From NCBI RefSeq assembly GCF_001651865.1, contig NZ_LPUX01000067.1, forward strand, positions 538 to 64,537: a DNA stretch of 64,000 bases, given 5' to 3'. The translations under genes and the position numbers were made by a program. Source of the stretch: Sinorhizobium glycinis. GTDB lineage: Bacteria > Pseudomonadota > Alphaproteobacteria > Rhizobiales > Rhizobiaceae. This document shows, in pieces, positions 1 through 8,564 of this stretch (position 1 is the first letter of the stretch; each line of letters opens with the position of its first letter). The notes beneath the pieces are model-generated. The model saw nothing but the letters and a program-made list of their open reading frames with translations. It had not been told where the DNA came from and did not search any database.

Positions 1-84
1 CAGTATCACTTCTAAGAAGATTATCATTGGCCCGCTTGAGGTTAAGCGCTGCGGCTGTGGAGGGTGGTTTTCGGGAGGAAAGCT

Positions 85-681
85 ATGTCCAGTTGGAACT
101 CCGGCCGCATCGTCGGTCAGAAGCCTCCATTGAAACCGAAAGAGGTCTGGGCCATCCGAACCCGCCTCCAGTTGCTGGGTGCGGTGCGCGACCTGGCGCT
201 TTTCAATCTCGCGATCAACAGCAAATTGCGAGCTTGTGATCTCGTGGCGATCTCGGTTGGTGATGTTTCGATTTCTGGAAGGGTTCGGGACCGGGCGATC
301 ATCATCCAGAGGAAGACCAGCCGACCTGTGCAATTCGAACTGACCGACCAAACGCGGGAGGCTGTCGCTGCATGGATTGGAAGTCGCAGGCTGGGTGAAC
401 GGGATTACCTGTTTCCCAGCCGCGTGCACGCCTTGCCGCATCTGTCGACTCGACAATATGGCAGGATCGTCGAGCGGTGGGTGTCGAGCATCGGACTTGA
501 CCCCAAGCGCTACGGCACGCACTCGAAGAGGAGAACCAAGGCGGCGCACATCTACAAGAAGACCGGCAACCTGCGCGCCGTGCAGCTCTTGCTCGGCCAC
601 AAAAAGCTGGAGAGCACCGTCCAGTACCTCGGGATCGAGGTTGATGACGCCCTAGCCATCTCTGAACAAGTTGAATTGTAG
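85..681 (+). CDS. Small tyrosine recombinase/integrase (phage integrase family)
   Basis: A 198-residue protein made almost entirely of a tyrosine-recombinase catalytic domain, which cuts and rejoins DNA through a covalent 3'-phosphotyrosine. Visible catalytic positions are Arg49 (SKLRACDLV), Lys77, the H-x-x-R box His146/Arg149 (THSKRR), His172 (LLLGHKK) and Tyr181 (TVQYLGI). The ATG at 85 is preferred over the GTG at 64 because GGGAGGAA lies just upstream. There is no N-terminal core-binding domain, as in many short rhizobial integrases of about 200 residues. It stands alone beside the sugar locus. A role in mobility of that locus is possible, but no attachment site was found. Confidence 0.88.
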   Translation: MSSWNSGRIVGQKPPLKPKEVWAIRTRLQLLGAVRDLALFNLAINSKLRACDLVAISVGDVSISGRVRDRAIIIQRKTSRPVQFELTDQTREAVAAWIGSRRLGERDYLFPSRVHALPHLSTRQYGRIVERWVSSIGLDPKRYGTHSKRRTKAAHIYKKTGNLRAVQLLLGHKKLESTVQYLGIEVDDALAISEQVEL

Positions 682-690
682 GTTGCATTG

Positions 691-713
691 CGGCGCTTCT
701 CATTGAAGCGCCG
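691..713 (+). terminator. Hairpin terminator after the integrase
   Basis: Perfect 9-bp stem, CGGCGCTTC (691-699) and GAAGCGCCG (705-713), with a five-base loop, starting 9 bases after the integrase stop and followed by TTTGCT. The weak T run makes Rho-independent function probable rather than certain. Confidence 0.6.
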
Positions 714-918
714 TTTGCTGGCCGCACTGAGGGCAAACGTCGACCCAAAGCCGTCGCCCACGATGGGTAGAAGGAAAGTCACGACTTGGCCCGAATGCGG
801 TCATGCGTGCGTGTCGCTGTCGCGAATTGCCCCGTCAGCCGAAAAGCGAATGTCTTTGCAGAGGGCATTTCCGAGACGTCCGCCGCATGGTCGTTGCAGT
901 GATGACCTTGGGGCCCTG

Positions 919-2649
919 CTACCATCGCCAGACGGAATTATAGCTCCAGCCTTCGCAGGCATCGATGCGAGTTGCGCCCGACGCGATCAATTCCAGCGCG
1001 GTCAGTGCCGTGACCTTGTAGGTGCGGCGAGTGCCGCAGACCACGCCATCGTTCGCGAAGATCTCGAGCACGCCTCTATCGAAGAAGACGGTCAGATTTT
1101 CGAGTGAGAGCGGTGTCGAGCGGTATTCAATTTCGCCGGCATCTTCCGCGACGTTGACCTGTAGACGTCCAGAGACGTGTGCGATTGTAAAGCTTTCACC
1201 GTCACCACCGCGTCCGACGATTCGAATTCCATCGAGAGCGCCTGTCAAGGATAGTTCGATCGGCTCTCCGGGTTCGCAGATGAAATGGCCGGCGGCTGCT
1301 TGCGTCAATGCGTGGGAGCGCAGAGCTCGATAGCCCACCTCAGGCAACATCGTCAGACGTAGCTGAGCGTCGACACCGAGCACGCGGGGCAACGACAGTT
1401 CGCCGCTGTAGGGCGATCCTGCCGGCTTTCTGAATTCCCAGTTGAAGAGCCAAGCAAAGGCGATCTGCCGCTCCTTGGCGCGGAAACTCTGCATTGCATA
1501 GAAATCGGTTCCGAAGTCCAATTCCTGCAATGCAGGGGTCAGGGGCATGAAGCGGTCGTCGTCAAATGTGCCGACCTGTGCGTAAAGAAGGTTGTGGCGG
1601 CCGGTTGTCGGCTCGGTGTACCCGACGAAGCCCATCACGAGCACGAAACGGCCGTCGAGTTCGAAGAAGTCGGGGCACTCGACGCAGCGTGCTCCATGCT
1701 GACGGAAATGTTCCGGGGCGCGGTAGAGGACCGACAGGAATTTCCAGTCCGCACCATCCTCCGAGCCGTAGAGCAGCACAGCCGGGTCTCCGTCGATTGC
1801 CGCTCCGAGCACCATGCGGTATTCCCCGCCCGCCGCATCGTACCAGACCTTGGGATCGCGGAAGTCATGGGCACTGCCGGGCGGGCCATTGTCGAGTACA
1901 ACACGATTGGTCTCCGGACGGAGCAAGTCCGCCGATGGGACCACCAGCTTCTGCACCTCCTTGTATTCCTTGAACAGGTCGTACGCTGGCAATCGCTCGG
2001 TGTAATAGAAGCTCAACCCGCCATCCGGGCCGACGAAGGCGCTTCCGGAGAAGGCGCCGCCGGTGGCACCTAGCGACCAGAGGTTCTGTTCTGGATGGAG
2101 AAAGACCGGCAGATGCGTCCAGCGGTAAAGGTCGTCGCTTACGGCGTGGCCCCAGTGCATCGGTCCCCATTCGGCCTCGACCGGATGGAACTGGTAGAAC
2201 AGGTGATAGCGGCCGTCGACGAAACACAGGCCGTTTGGATCGTTCATCCACGCCTGAAACGGTGAGAAGCGTAGCTGCGGCCGGTCGGGATCGCTTTCGC
2301 ACCACGTTGGCCAAGCCACCTTCGGTCGAGCGACGAGGCGGCCGCCCTGCAGATCCAGGAAAGTCACCCCTTCCTCAGCCACGCGGATGGGATCGAAGCG
2401 ATAGAACAGCGAAAGCTCGATGATGTTCTCGTCCCACTCGAGTGTGAGCGGGCCGCCCGCGTGGTGAGTATACGCGTAGAACTGACAGTAAGGCGGCGGC
2501 GGCGCGATCCGGTAGACGATGCGCTTACCAGCACGAAGTGCGAATACCTCGCCAGCGGAATCCTCCGCCCGTGATTTTGCCGCCTTCCGACGGGCCCAAA
2601 ACTCGAAGCGCGTTCCGCGTGCCGCGTCCAATTCCACGATGTTGCTCAT
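919..2649 (-). CDS. Glycoside hydrolase family 32 beta-fructosidase
   Basis: A 576-residue GH32 enzyme that hydrolyses beta-fructofuranosyl bonds (sucrose, inulo-oligosaccharides, levan-type difructosides). WMNDPNG at residues 134-140 carries the nucleophile Asp137, FRDP has Arg264-Asp265 (transition-state stabiliser) and VECP has Glu324 (acid/base). A beta-sandwich-like C-terminal part follows. No signal peptide is visible, so it should act in the cytoplasm on imported sugar. An extension of about 130 residues before WMNDPNG is longer than in typical cytoplasmic members. The ATG at 2649 is chosen for GGAGGAGC six bases upstream; an in-frame upstream start would run into the operator. It is divergent from the ABC/GH172 operon and shares its control region. 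Confidence 0.93.
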   Translation of the reverse strand: MSNIVELDAARGTRFEFWARRKAAKSRAEDSAGEVFALRAGKRIVYRIAPPPPYCQFYAYTHHAGGPLTLEWDENIIELSLFYRFDPIRVAEEGVTFLDLQGGRLVARPKVAWPTWCESDPDRPQLRFSPFQAWMNDPNGLCFVDGRYHLFYQFHPVEAEWGPMHWGHAVSDDLYRWTHLPVFLHPEQNLWSLGATGGAFSGSAFVGPDGGLSFYYTERLPAYDLFKEYKEVQKLVVPSADLLRPETNRVVLDNGPPGSAHDFRDPKVWYDAAGGEYRMVLGAAIDGDPAVLLYGSEDGADWKFLSVLYRAPEHFRQHGARCVECPDFFELDGRFVLVMGFVGYTEPTTGRHNLLYAQVGTFDDDRFMPLTPALQELDFGTDFYAMQSFRAKERQIAFAWLFNWEFRKPAGSPYSGELSLPRVLGVDAQLRLTMLPEVGYRALRSHALTQAAAGHFICEPGEPIELSLTGALDGIRIVGRGGDGESFTIAHVSGRLQVNVAEDAGEIEYRSTPLSLENLTVFFDRGVLEIFANDGVVCGTRRTYKVTALTALELIASGATRIDACEGWSYNSVWRW

Positions 2650-2690
2650 TGCTCCTCCACTGCGCCGCACTGCGCGCTGAACTTTCAAGC

Positions 2691-2740
2691 TTGACAAATG
2701 TCGACGTCGATATTTAATTTCGACGTCGACATTTGGCAAG
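2691..2740. promoter_or_regulatory. Divergent promoter with paired LacI-type operators
   Basis: A perfect inverted repeat has 16-bp arms, CAAATGTCGACGTCGA (2695-2710) and its reverse complement (2720-2735), around a 9-bp AT-rich spacer. Each arm contains the self-complementary core TCGACGTCGA flanked by A/T, so the site can also be read as two LacI-family operators centred at 2705.5 and 2724.5, 19 bp apart. A rightward promoter is embedded: TTGACA at 2691-2696 and TTTAAT at 2713-2718 with a 16-bp spacer. Occupancy would block both the ABC/GH172 operon and the GH32 gene. The likely ligand protein is the LacI encoded at 8565-9584 (inference from proximity). Confidence 0.8.
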
Positions 2741-2787
2741 TCCGTATGCTGGAGGATGCGTCACGGGGCCAGGTCGAGGAGGAGAAT

Positions 2788-3864
2788 ATGGCTGATTTAT
2801 ACCTTGAGGGCGTCACCAAGTCGTATGGTGCCGCCACGGTGATCCGCGGCATCGAACTTCAGATACCATTCGGCGAATTCGTCGTTTTCGTCGGACCGTC
2901 GGGCTGCGGAAAGTCCACGCTGCTGCGGATGATCGCCGGCCTGGAACCGATTTCCGGAGGCGTGATCAGGATCGGCGGAACCGTGGCAAACCTGCTCGAG
3001 CCCGCTGAACGTGGCGTGGCGATGGTGTTCCAGTCCTACGCACTCTATCCGCATATGACCGCCTACAAGAACATGGCCTTCGGCCTGAAAATCGCCGGAC
3101 TGGACAAGGGCGAGATCGACCAGCGCGTCACCCGCGCTGCCAGGATGCTGCAGATCGAGGAACTGCTGCACCGCATTCCAAAGGACATGTCCGGCGGCCA
3201 GCGCCAACGCGTTGCGATCGGACGTTCGATCGTGCGCGAGCCGCGCCTCTTCCTGTTCGACGAGCCCCTGTCGAACCTCGACGCGGCGCTCAGGGTTCAA
3301 ACGCGGATCGAGATCGCGAAACTCCACAAAATCGTGGATGCGACGATAATCTACGTGACCCACGACCAGGTCGAGGCGATGACGCTCGCCGATCGGATCG
3401 TGGTGCTCAACCAGGGCCGCATCGAGCAGGTCGGCACACCGCTCGAACTTTACCGAACGCCGGCAAATTTGTTCGTCGCCAGCTTCATCGGCAGCCCCAA
3501 GATGAATTTCTTTCCGGTAACCCTTGAACGCGAAGGGCTGGCCCGCGGCCCACTTGGGACGGCCATCCCGGCCCCTGCCGGCCCGACAGGCCGTGCAACG
3601 CTGGGCGTGCGGCCGGAAAGCCTCGTTCTGTGTGAACCAGATCAGGCCTTTCTCAGCGCTCGGCTGCAGTTCGAGGAGCATCTCGGCGAGCACCGCCTGA
3701 TCTACGCACAGACGGGCGACGGCATTGAGCTGATCGCCAAGGAGCCGGACGGGCCGTCCCTGGCCGAGGGCTCCATCCTCCATTTCCGCTTTGCGCCTGA
3801 GAGCGCGCACTTCTTCGGGCCGGACGGCAATCGTCTGGGCCTTTCAACCAAGGGAACTCATTGA
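2788..3864 (+). CDS. CUT1 sugar ABC transporter, ATP-binding subunit (MalK/UgpC type)
   Basis: A 358-residue nucleotide-binding subunit of a carbohydrate importer. Visible in order: Walker A GPSGCGKST, Q-loop VFQSYALYPH, signature MSGGQRQRVAIGR, Walker B LFLFDEPLSNLD and H-loop YVTHDQ, then a C-terminal regulatory TOBE/OB domain of about 120 residues as in MalK. The ATG at 2788 follows AGGAGGAG, which rules out the longer reading that begins inside the operator. First gene of the operon ATPase-GH172-SBP-permease-permease-LacI. It energises import through the two permeases at 6613-8464. Confidence 0.94.
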   Translation: MADLYLEGVTKSYGAATVIRGIELQIPFGEFVVFVGPSGCGKSTLLRMIAGLEPISGGVIRIGGTVANLLEPAERGVAMVFQSYALYPHMTAYKNMAFGLKIAGLDKGEIDQRVTRAARMLQIEELLHRIPKDMSGGQRQRVAIGRSIVREPRLFLFDEPLSNLDAALRVQTRIEIAKLHKIVDATIIYVTHDQVEAMTLADRIVVLNQGRIEQVGTPLELYRTPANLFVASFIGSPKMNFFPVTLEREGLARGPLGTAIPAPAGPTGRATLGVRPESLVLCEPDQAFLSARLQFEEHLGEHRLIYAQTGDGIELIAKEPDGPSLAEGSILHFRFAPESAHFFGPDGNRLGLSTKGTH

Positions 3865-5195
3865 TGACGAGCAGCCACCCAGGACATTCGATGCTTGCCG
3901 ACCTCGCGCGCGTCAAGGACGCACGCACCGGACGCCTTTCCAGTTGGGACCAGGAGGGCAAGAACCAGGACTATTGGCTGATCCCGGCCAACTCCACCGT
4001 CCGCCTCGCCACTATTGAGGGTCCGGGCTGCATCACGCATATCTGGATGACGCAATTCTGCCGTCGCGTTCTCGGGGCCGGCCTGATTGATCCGACCGCC
4101 GGCAATTACGTCGCGCCGGTCTTCGAGATCCACAATGCTCTCGGCCTCAACTGGGAGGTTGCCGACCCGCATTACTATCGCAAGGTGCTGCTGAAGATCT
4201 ATTGGGATGATCAGGACACTCCGTCGGTTCTGGTGCCGCTCGGCGACTTCTTCTGCACCGGTCATTCGATGCCCGGCAACTTTTCTTCTCTGCCGATCTC
4301 CGTCTCGAGCAAGCCGGAGGAGCGCTATCGCTTCGGCGGCAGCGCTGCATTCAACAGCTATTTCCAGATGCCGTTCGGCAAGCGCGCCATTATCGAAATC
4401 GAGAACCAGAACGACGTCCCCTACGGCCAGTACTTCTACATCGATTTCGAGCGCTACGAGGCGCCGCTGGCCGACGATATCGCCTACTTCCACGCGTCCT
4501 GGCGGCGAGAGAACCCCTGCGGTGGCTGGGGTCCGAATCTGCAGACCAACAGCCCCGAAACCAACATTCCCAATCTCGACGGCAAGGAGAACTACGTCAT
4601 CCTCGAGACCGAAGGACGCGGCCAATATGTCGGCTGCAACCTGTCGGTTGCGCACTTCCAAGGCTCCTGGTGGGGCGAAGGCGACGAGATGATCTTCGTC
4701 GACGAAGACACCTGGCCGCCCTCGATCCATGGCACTGGCACAGAGGACTATTTCAATCACGCCTGGGGGATGCAGAACAACGCCTTCCTGACGAACGGCT
4801 CGGTGATCCACGAGAGCATCGTTCCCGGCTATCAGGTCTCCTATCGCTTCCATCTCACCGATCCCGTTCGGTTCAAGAACCGTATCCGCGTGACGATCGA
4901 GCACGGCCACGCCAACCACCTCAGCGACGACTGGGCCTCCACGGCCTATTGGTACCAGACGCTTCCATCGCCGAAGCTGAGCATCCTGCCGGTTGAGGAA
5001 AGGCTGCCAACGCCGCCCGGCGACCGCACTCCGGAGAGGGTCGCCCGCGATCGCCTGACGCCCGAACAGGCCAGGCAGATCGATGCTGCCGACGAGCGTT
5101 TCCGCGCCTATGCGGAACTCCGCGACATCGAAATCGAAAAGAAGTTGGAGATCACGCGGCGCCGCTCGGCGGCGAATGTATCGAAAGGAAACTGA
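3864..5195 (+). CDS. DUF2961 / glycoside hydrolase family 172 protein
   Basis: A 443-residue DUF2961 protein. The family is now GH172; its founding enzyme is a bifidobacterial alpha-fructofuranosidase acting on difructose dianhydride I, and other members are arabinofuranosidases. The motifs GEGDE (about residues 271-275) and GTGTEDYF (about 290-297) contain the glutamates (about 272 and 294) likely to be the catalytic pair, by analogy with the founder. No signal peptide, so the protein is cytoplasmic. The ATG at 3864 overlaps the ATPase stop by one base (TGATG), which indicates translational coupling. With GH32 and GH91 next door, cleavage of an imported cyclic or alpha-linked difructose is the best guess; arabinofuranosidase activity is the main alternative. 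Confidence 0.88.
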   Translation: MTSSHPGHSMLADLARVKDARTGRLSSWDQEGKNQDYWLIPANSTVRLATIEGPGCITHIWMTQFCRRVLGAGLIDPTAGNYVAPVFEIHNALGLNWEVADPHYYRKVLLKIYWDDQDTPSVLVPLGDFFCTGHSMPGNFSSLPISVSSKPEERYRFGGSAAFNSYFQMPFGKRAIIEIENQNDVPYGQYFYIDFERYEAPLADDIAYFHASWRRENPCGGWGPNLQTNSPETNIPNLDGKENYVILETEGRGQYVGCNLSVAHFQGSWWGEGDEMIFVDEDTWPPSIHGTGTEDYFNHAWGMQNNAFLTNGSVIHESIVPGYQVSYRFHLTDPVRFKNRIRVTIEHGHANHLSDDWASTAYWYQTLPSPKLSILPVEERLPTPPGDRTPERVARDRLTPEQARQIDAADERFRAYAELRDIEIEKKLEITRRRSAANVSKGN

Positions 5196-5204
5196 AACGA
5201 CGCT

Positions 5205-5237
5205 GAAGCGCGTCGCATTCCTCATGCGACGCGCTTC
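5205..5237 (+). terminator. Strong intercistronic hairpin before the binding-protein gene
   Basis: Perfect 14-bp stem, GAAGCGCGTCGCAT (5205-5218) and its complement (5224-5237), with a 5-base loop, in the 118-base gap between the GH172 stop and the binding-protein start. TCTTTGTTCTT follows. In ABC operons such hairpins often attenuate or stabilise RNA so that binding protein is made in excess. I cannot tell from sequence whether it terminates or protects. Confidence 0.65.
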
Positions 5238-5313
5238 GGGTCTTTGTTCTTGTGCCTGTCGCTACGAAAACCGCTGACATGCACTCGGCGCTCATCCTGA
5301 GGAGGAGAAGGAA

Positions 5314-6609
5314 ATGAGCATGAACAGACGAGACCTTCTGACCAAGGCGACGGCGTTGGCCGCAGCCGGTGTCCTGACACCAACCCTGTTCCCGGCAAAG
5401 GCAGCGCAGGCAGGCGCTCCGGCAAAAGACACCGCAGCCCAGCTCACCACCTACAACTGGGGCAACCCGTCCGAGGCGAAGACCTATGGCGAGGCCTTCG
5501 AACGATTTCGAAAGATCTATCCGAACGTCACGGTGCAGGACAACATCGCTCCGATCTCCTCATGGTCGGACTACGCTGACAAACTGGTAACCCAGATCGC
5601 CGGCGGGAATCCCCCCGACATCATCAACATTGCGGTCGAAGGGTTGCGACTCGCCGTCGACAAGAAATTGCTGATGCCGCTCGACGAGCTGATCGCCGCC
5701 GATCCGGAAGCCAAGGCCCTGGTCGACAAGATCCCGGCCAAGCTGAAGGACGCACTCACCGTCGACGGCAAGCTCTATGAAATTCCGAACGGGGGCCAGA
5801 CGATGGTCATCCACTACAACACCCGCATCTTCAAGGAGGCGGGCGTCGAGCCGCCGAAGCCGGACTGGACCTGGGACGACTTCGTCGCGATCGCCAAGAA
5901 GCTGACGACCGGAGAAGGCGACAAGAAGATCTACGGATATGGCCTGCCCTGGTTCAATTTCGCCATTCATCCCTGGTACCTGACCAACGGCACCTATCCG
6001 GTAACCGCGGATTTCAAGCATTCCAACCTCAACGATCCGAAGATCCGCGAGGTTGCCGAGTTCATCCACGCGCTCGTTTATGAGCATGGTGTCTCTCCCG
6101 ACCCGATCGGGCTCAACGTCTATGACCAGTTTGCCGCCGGGCGTTTCGCCATGGTCGGTGCTGGCCGCTGGCCGGTGACCGGCTGGGTGGCGAACGGCTT
6201 CACCGATTTCGACATCGTGCCCTGGCCGCGCAAGGCAAGCGCCGAAACGGTGTTCGGCTGCGGGGGCTGGGGCATCAGCCCGCAATCGAAGAATCCAGAG
6301 CTCGCCTTCCAGGCGATCAAGCAGTTGATCTCACTCGAGACTGTGACCGCGCTGATGGAGATCGGTCAGCAAATCCCGATCTACGAGGAAGCGGCGAGGA
6401 AGGAGAGCTTCCTTTCAGCGCCGAAGAGCGCACCGGTCTTCTTCGATGCTTTAGAGACGGCGAAGCCCGTGGCGGCGCCCGCCTTCTTCAACGCGCTTGA
6501 CCGCATCCTGGGCCGCACCTTCGATCAGATCATCACCGAAGAGTTGACGGCGGAGGAAGCGCTGGCCGCGGCCCATGAGGAACTCGAAGCCGAGATCCAG
6601 CGGGGTTGA
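5314..6609 (+). CDS. CUT1 ABC transporter, extracellular sugar-binding protein (family 1), system A
   Basis: A 431-residue periplasmic solute-binding protein. The N-terminus MSMNRRDLLTKATALAA has a twin-arginine motif followed by a hydrophobic segment and an AKAAQA-type cleavage region near residue 33, suggesting Tat export. The body has typical family-1 features such as the early GNPPDIIN segment. The start follows AGGAGGAGAAGGAA. It delivers sugar to the permeases encoded 4 bases downstream. Given GH172 and GH32 in the operon, the ligand is probably a difructose dianhydride or short fructan, but the sequence alone does not fix it. Confidence 0.9.
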   Translation: MSMNRRDLLTKATALAAAGVLTPTLFPAKAAQAGAPAKDTAAQLTTYNWGNPSEAKTYGEAFERFRKIYPNVTVQDNIAPISSWSDYADKLVTQIAGGNPPDIINIAVEGLRLAVDKKLLMPLDELIAADPEAKALVDKIPAKLKDALTVDGKLYEIPNGGQTMVIHYNTRIFKEAGVEPPKPDWTWDDFVAIAKKLTTGEGDKKIYGYGLPWFNFAIHPWYLTNGTYPVTADFKHSNLNDPKIREVAEFIHALVYEHGVSPDPIGLNVYDQFAAGRFAMVGAGRWPVTGWVANGFTDFDIVPWPRKASAETVFGCGGWGISPQSKNPELAFQAIKQLISLETVTALMEIGQQIPIYEEAARKESFLSAPKSAPVFFDALETAKPVAAPAFFNALDRILGRTFDQIITEELTAEEALAAAHEELEAEIQRG

Positions 6610-6612
6610 CCC

Positions 6613-7533
6613 ATGACCAGTATCGCCAATGATGCGGCGGCGGGTTGGTTCTCGCCGCAAAACCGCAAGGAGACCATTGCCGGGCTCCTGTTCATCGCGC
6701 CGGCCTTGATCGGCTTCGCTGTCTTCGTCGCAGGACCGATGGCCGCCACGGTGGTCCTCAGCCTGATGAAGTATGACCTGTTCAGCAATCCCAGCTTCGT
6801 CGGGCTCGCCAATTTCGAAGCGATGCTGGACGACCGGCGGCTTTGGAAGGTCCTCGGCAACACGGCCTTCTTCGCCGTCTTTGCTGTGGCCGGCAATGTC
6901 GGCCTCGGCGTGGTCCTGGCGGTTCTGCTCAACCGCAACATGTCGAAGACTGTGCAATATGCATATCGCGCCGCCTATTTCTTCCCGTCCCTCGTCGGCC
7001 TTATCTTCGTTGCCGTGATCTGGCAATTCCTGTTCCAACGCGACATCGGGGTAATTAACTACTACCTCGGTCTTGTCGGCATCGAGCCCGTCCGCTGGCT
7101 TTCGAGCGCCCGCAACGCTCTCTGGTCAGTCATCATCCTCGACATCTGGAAGAACGTCGGCTTCGCGATGCTGATCGCGACGGCAGGTTTGCAGAGCATC
7201 TCAAAGGACTATTACGATGCCGCACGAGTCGATGGCTCGAGCAGCCTGCGGACCTTCTGGCAGATTACCCTGCCGCTCCTGTCTCCGACGATCCTTTTCC
7301 TGCTCACCATGAACACGATCGGCGCCTTCAAGGTGTTCGAATCGATCGTCGTGCTGACCAATGGCGGGCCGGGCGATGCCTCACGCAGTCTGGTCATGTA
7401 CATCTACGAGCAGGGCTTCAAGTCGTTCAACATGGGCTACGCGTCGGCGATCTCGCTGCTGCTGCTCACGATTACCGTCATTGTCACGGCGATCCAGTTC
7501 GCCCTTTCCAAGCGGTGGGCTTTCTATGAATAA
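6613..7533 (+). CDS. CUT1 ABC transporter permease, MalF type, system A
   Basis: A 306-residue inner-membrane permease with about six hydrophobic segments, the first near residues 20-40 (GLLFIAPALIGFAVFVAG). The EAA loop DAARVDGSSSLRTFWQITLPLL contacts the ATPase. It starts 4 bases after the binding-protein stop and overlaps the next permease by 8 bases. Length and order (SBP, MalF-like, MalG-like) are standard for CUT1 importers. Confidence 0.92.
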   Translation: MTSIANDAAAGWFSPQNRKETIAGLLFIAPALIGFAVFVAGPMAATVVLSLMKYDLFSNPSFVGLANFEAMLDDRRLWKVLGNTAFFAVFAVAGNVGLGVVLAVLLNRNMSKTVQYAYRAAYFFPSLVGLIFVAVIWQFLFQRDIGVINYYLGLVGIEPVRWLSSARNALWSVIILDIWKNVGFAMLIATAGLQSISKDYYDAARVDGSSSLRTFWQITLPLLSPTILFLLTMNTIGAFKVFESIVVLTNGGPGDASRSLVMYIYEQGFKSFNMGYASAISLLLLTITVIVTAIQFALSKRWAFYE

Positions 7534-8464
7534 GCCAATGCACATCTCATGGGATATGACGCCGGCTCGCCTGTCGGCGCGTCGTCTCTCTCCGGAAACG
7601 CGGGCAATGATCTCGCGGCTGCGCACCGCGCTGATCTATGTGGTGCTCGGGCTCGGCGCGCTGGTGATGGTGGCGCCGTTCCTGTGGATGTTCACCACCA
7701 GCTTCCGGCCCGTGGCGGAAGCCTTCACGCTGCCGCCACGCTGGCTGCCGGGACTGGATTCCAGCCTGGAAAGCTACCGCCGGCTGCTTGCATCGGATGT
7801 TCCGATCGGGCGCTTCTTCTGGAACTCGACCGTGCTTGCGACCACAGTCACTCTCGGTTACGTCGCAACGACCACGATCGCCGGGTACGCCTTCGCGCGG
7901 CTCCGCTTCCCGTTCAAGAACGCCCTCTTTGCTCTGCTCCTCGTGTCGCTGATGGTTCCCATCCAGACGACGCTGGTGCCTCTATTCCTGCTGATGCGCT
8001 GGCTCGGATTGGTGGACAGCCAGTGGTCGATCATCGTTCCCGGCCTCACCGGCGCCTTCGCGCCCGGCATGTCGGGCGTGTTCGGCATCTTTCTGATGCG
8101 GCAGTTCTTTCTTACCCTTCCCAAGGAACTGTTCGAGGCGGCGCGCGTCGACAATGCCGGGCATTTTCGCACCTTCTGGTCGATTGCCGTGCCGCTCGCG
8201 GGCCCGCAGATCGCGGCACTCTCCGTCATTATCTTCACCATGACCTGGAACGACTATTTCATGCCGCTGATCTTCCTGAACTCGGTCGACCAGATGGTGC
8301 TGCCCGTCGGGATCATGTCGATCCGCGATCCGGTCGGGAACTCATCGGCGACCTCGGAAGTCATCGCGGCGGTATCGCTGTCGATCCTGCCGGTGCTGCT
8401 GGTGTTTCTGGTGGCGCAGCGCTGGATTATCGACTCCTTCGTGCGGGCCGGCGTGAAAGGCTGA
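7526..8464 (+). CDS. CUT1 ABC transporter permease, MalG type, system A
   Basis: A 312-residue second permease. After an N-terminal cytoplasmic stretch it has hydrophobic segments beginning with TALIYVVLGLGALVMVAPF and the EAA loop EAARVDNAGHFRTFWSIAVPLA. The ATG at 7526 lies in ATGAATAA, an 8-base overlap with the preceding stop; the same 8-base geometry occurs between the permeases of the second importer (13404-13411). Longer in-frame readings from 7361 lie inside the previous gene and are rejected. Confidence 0.92.
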   Translation: MNKPMHISWDMTPARLSARRLSPETRAMISRLRTALIYVVLGLGALVMVAPFLWMFTTSFRPVAEAFTLPPRWLPGLDSSLESYRRLLASDVPIGRFFWNSTVLATTVTLGYVATTTIAGYAFARLRFPFKNALFALLLVSLMVPIQTTLVPLFLLMRWLGLVDSQWSIIVPGLTGAFAPGMSGVFGIFLMRQFFLTLPKELFEAARVDNAGHFRTFWSIAVPLAGPQIAALSVIIFTMTWNDYFMPLIFLNSVDQMVLPVGIMSIRDPVGNSSATSEVIAAVSLSILPVLLVFLVAQRWIIDSFVRAGVKG

Positions 8465-8564
8465 CACGTTGTGGTTGATGAGGTGGAGCGCATGGCTATG
8501 GAACCAGTCGTTATGCTATCGGAGACGCCCGTGAGGCGGTTTGAGTGCTCAGTTGGGGAAGAGA

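Noticed and set aside
688..1107. Rightward frame of 139 codons after the integrase
   Set aside because: It overlaps the terminator hairpin and the 3' end of the GH32 gene, with no domain or ribosome-binding site; it is an opposite-strand shadow.
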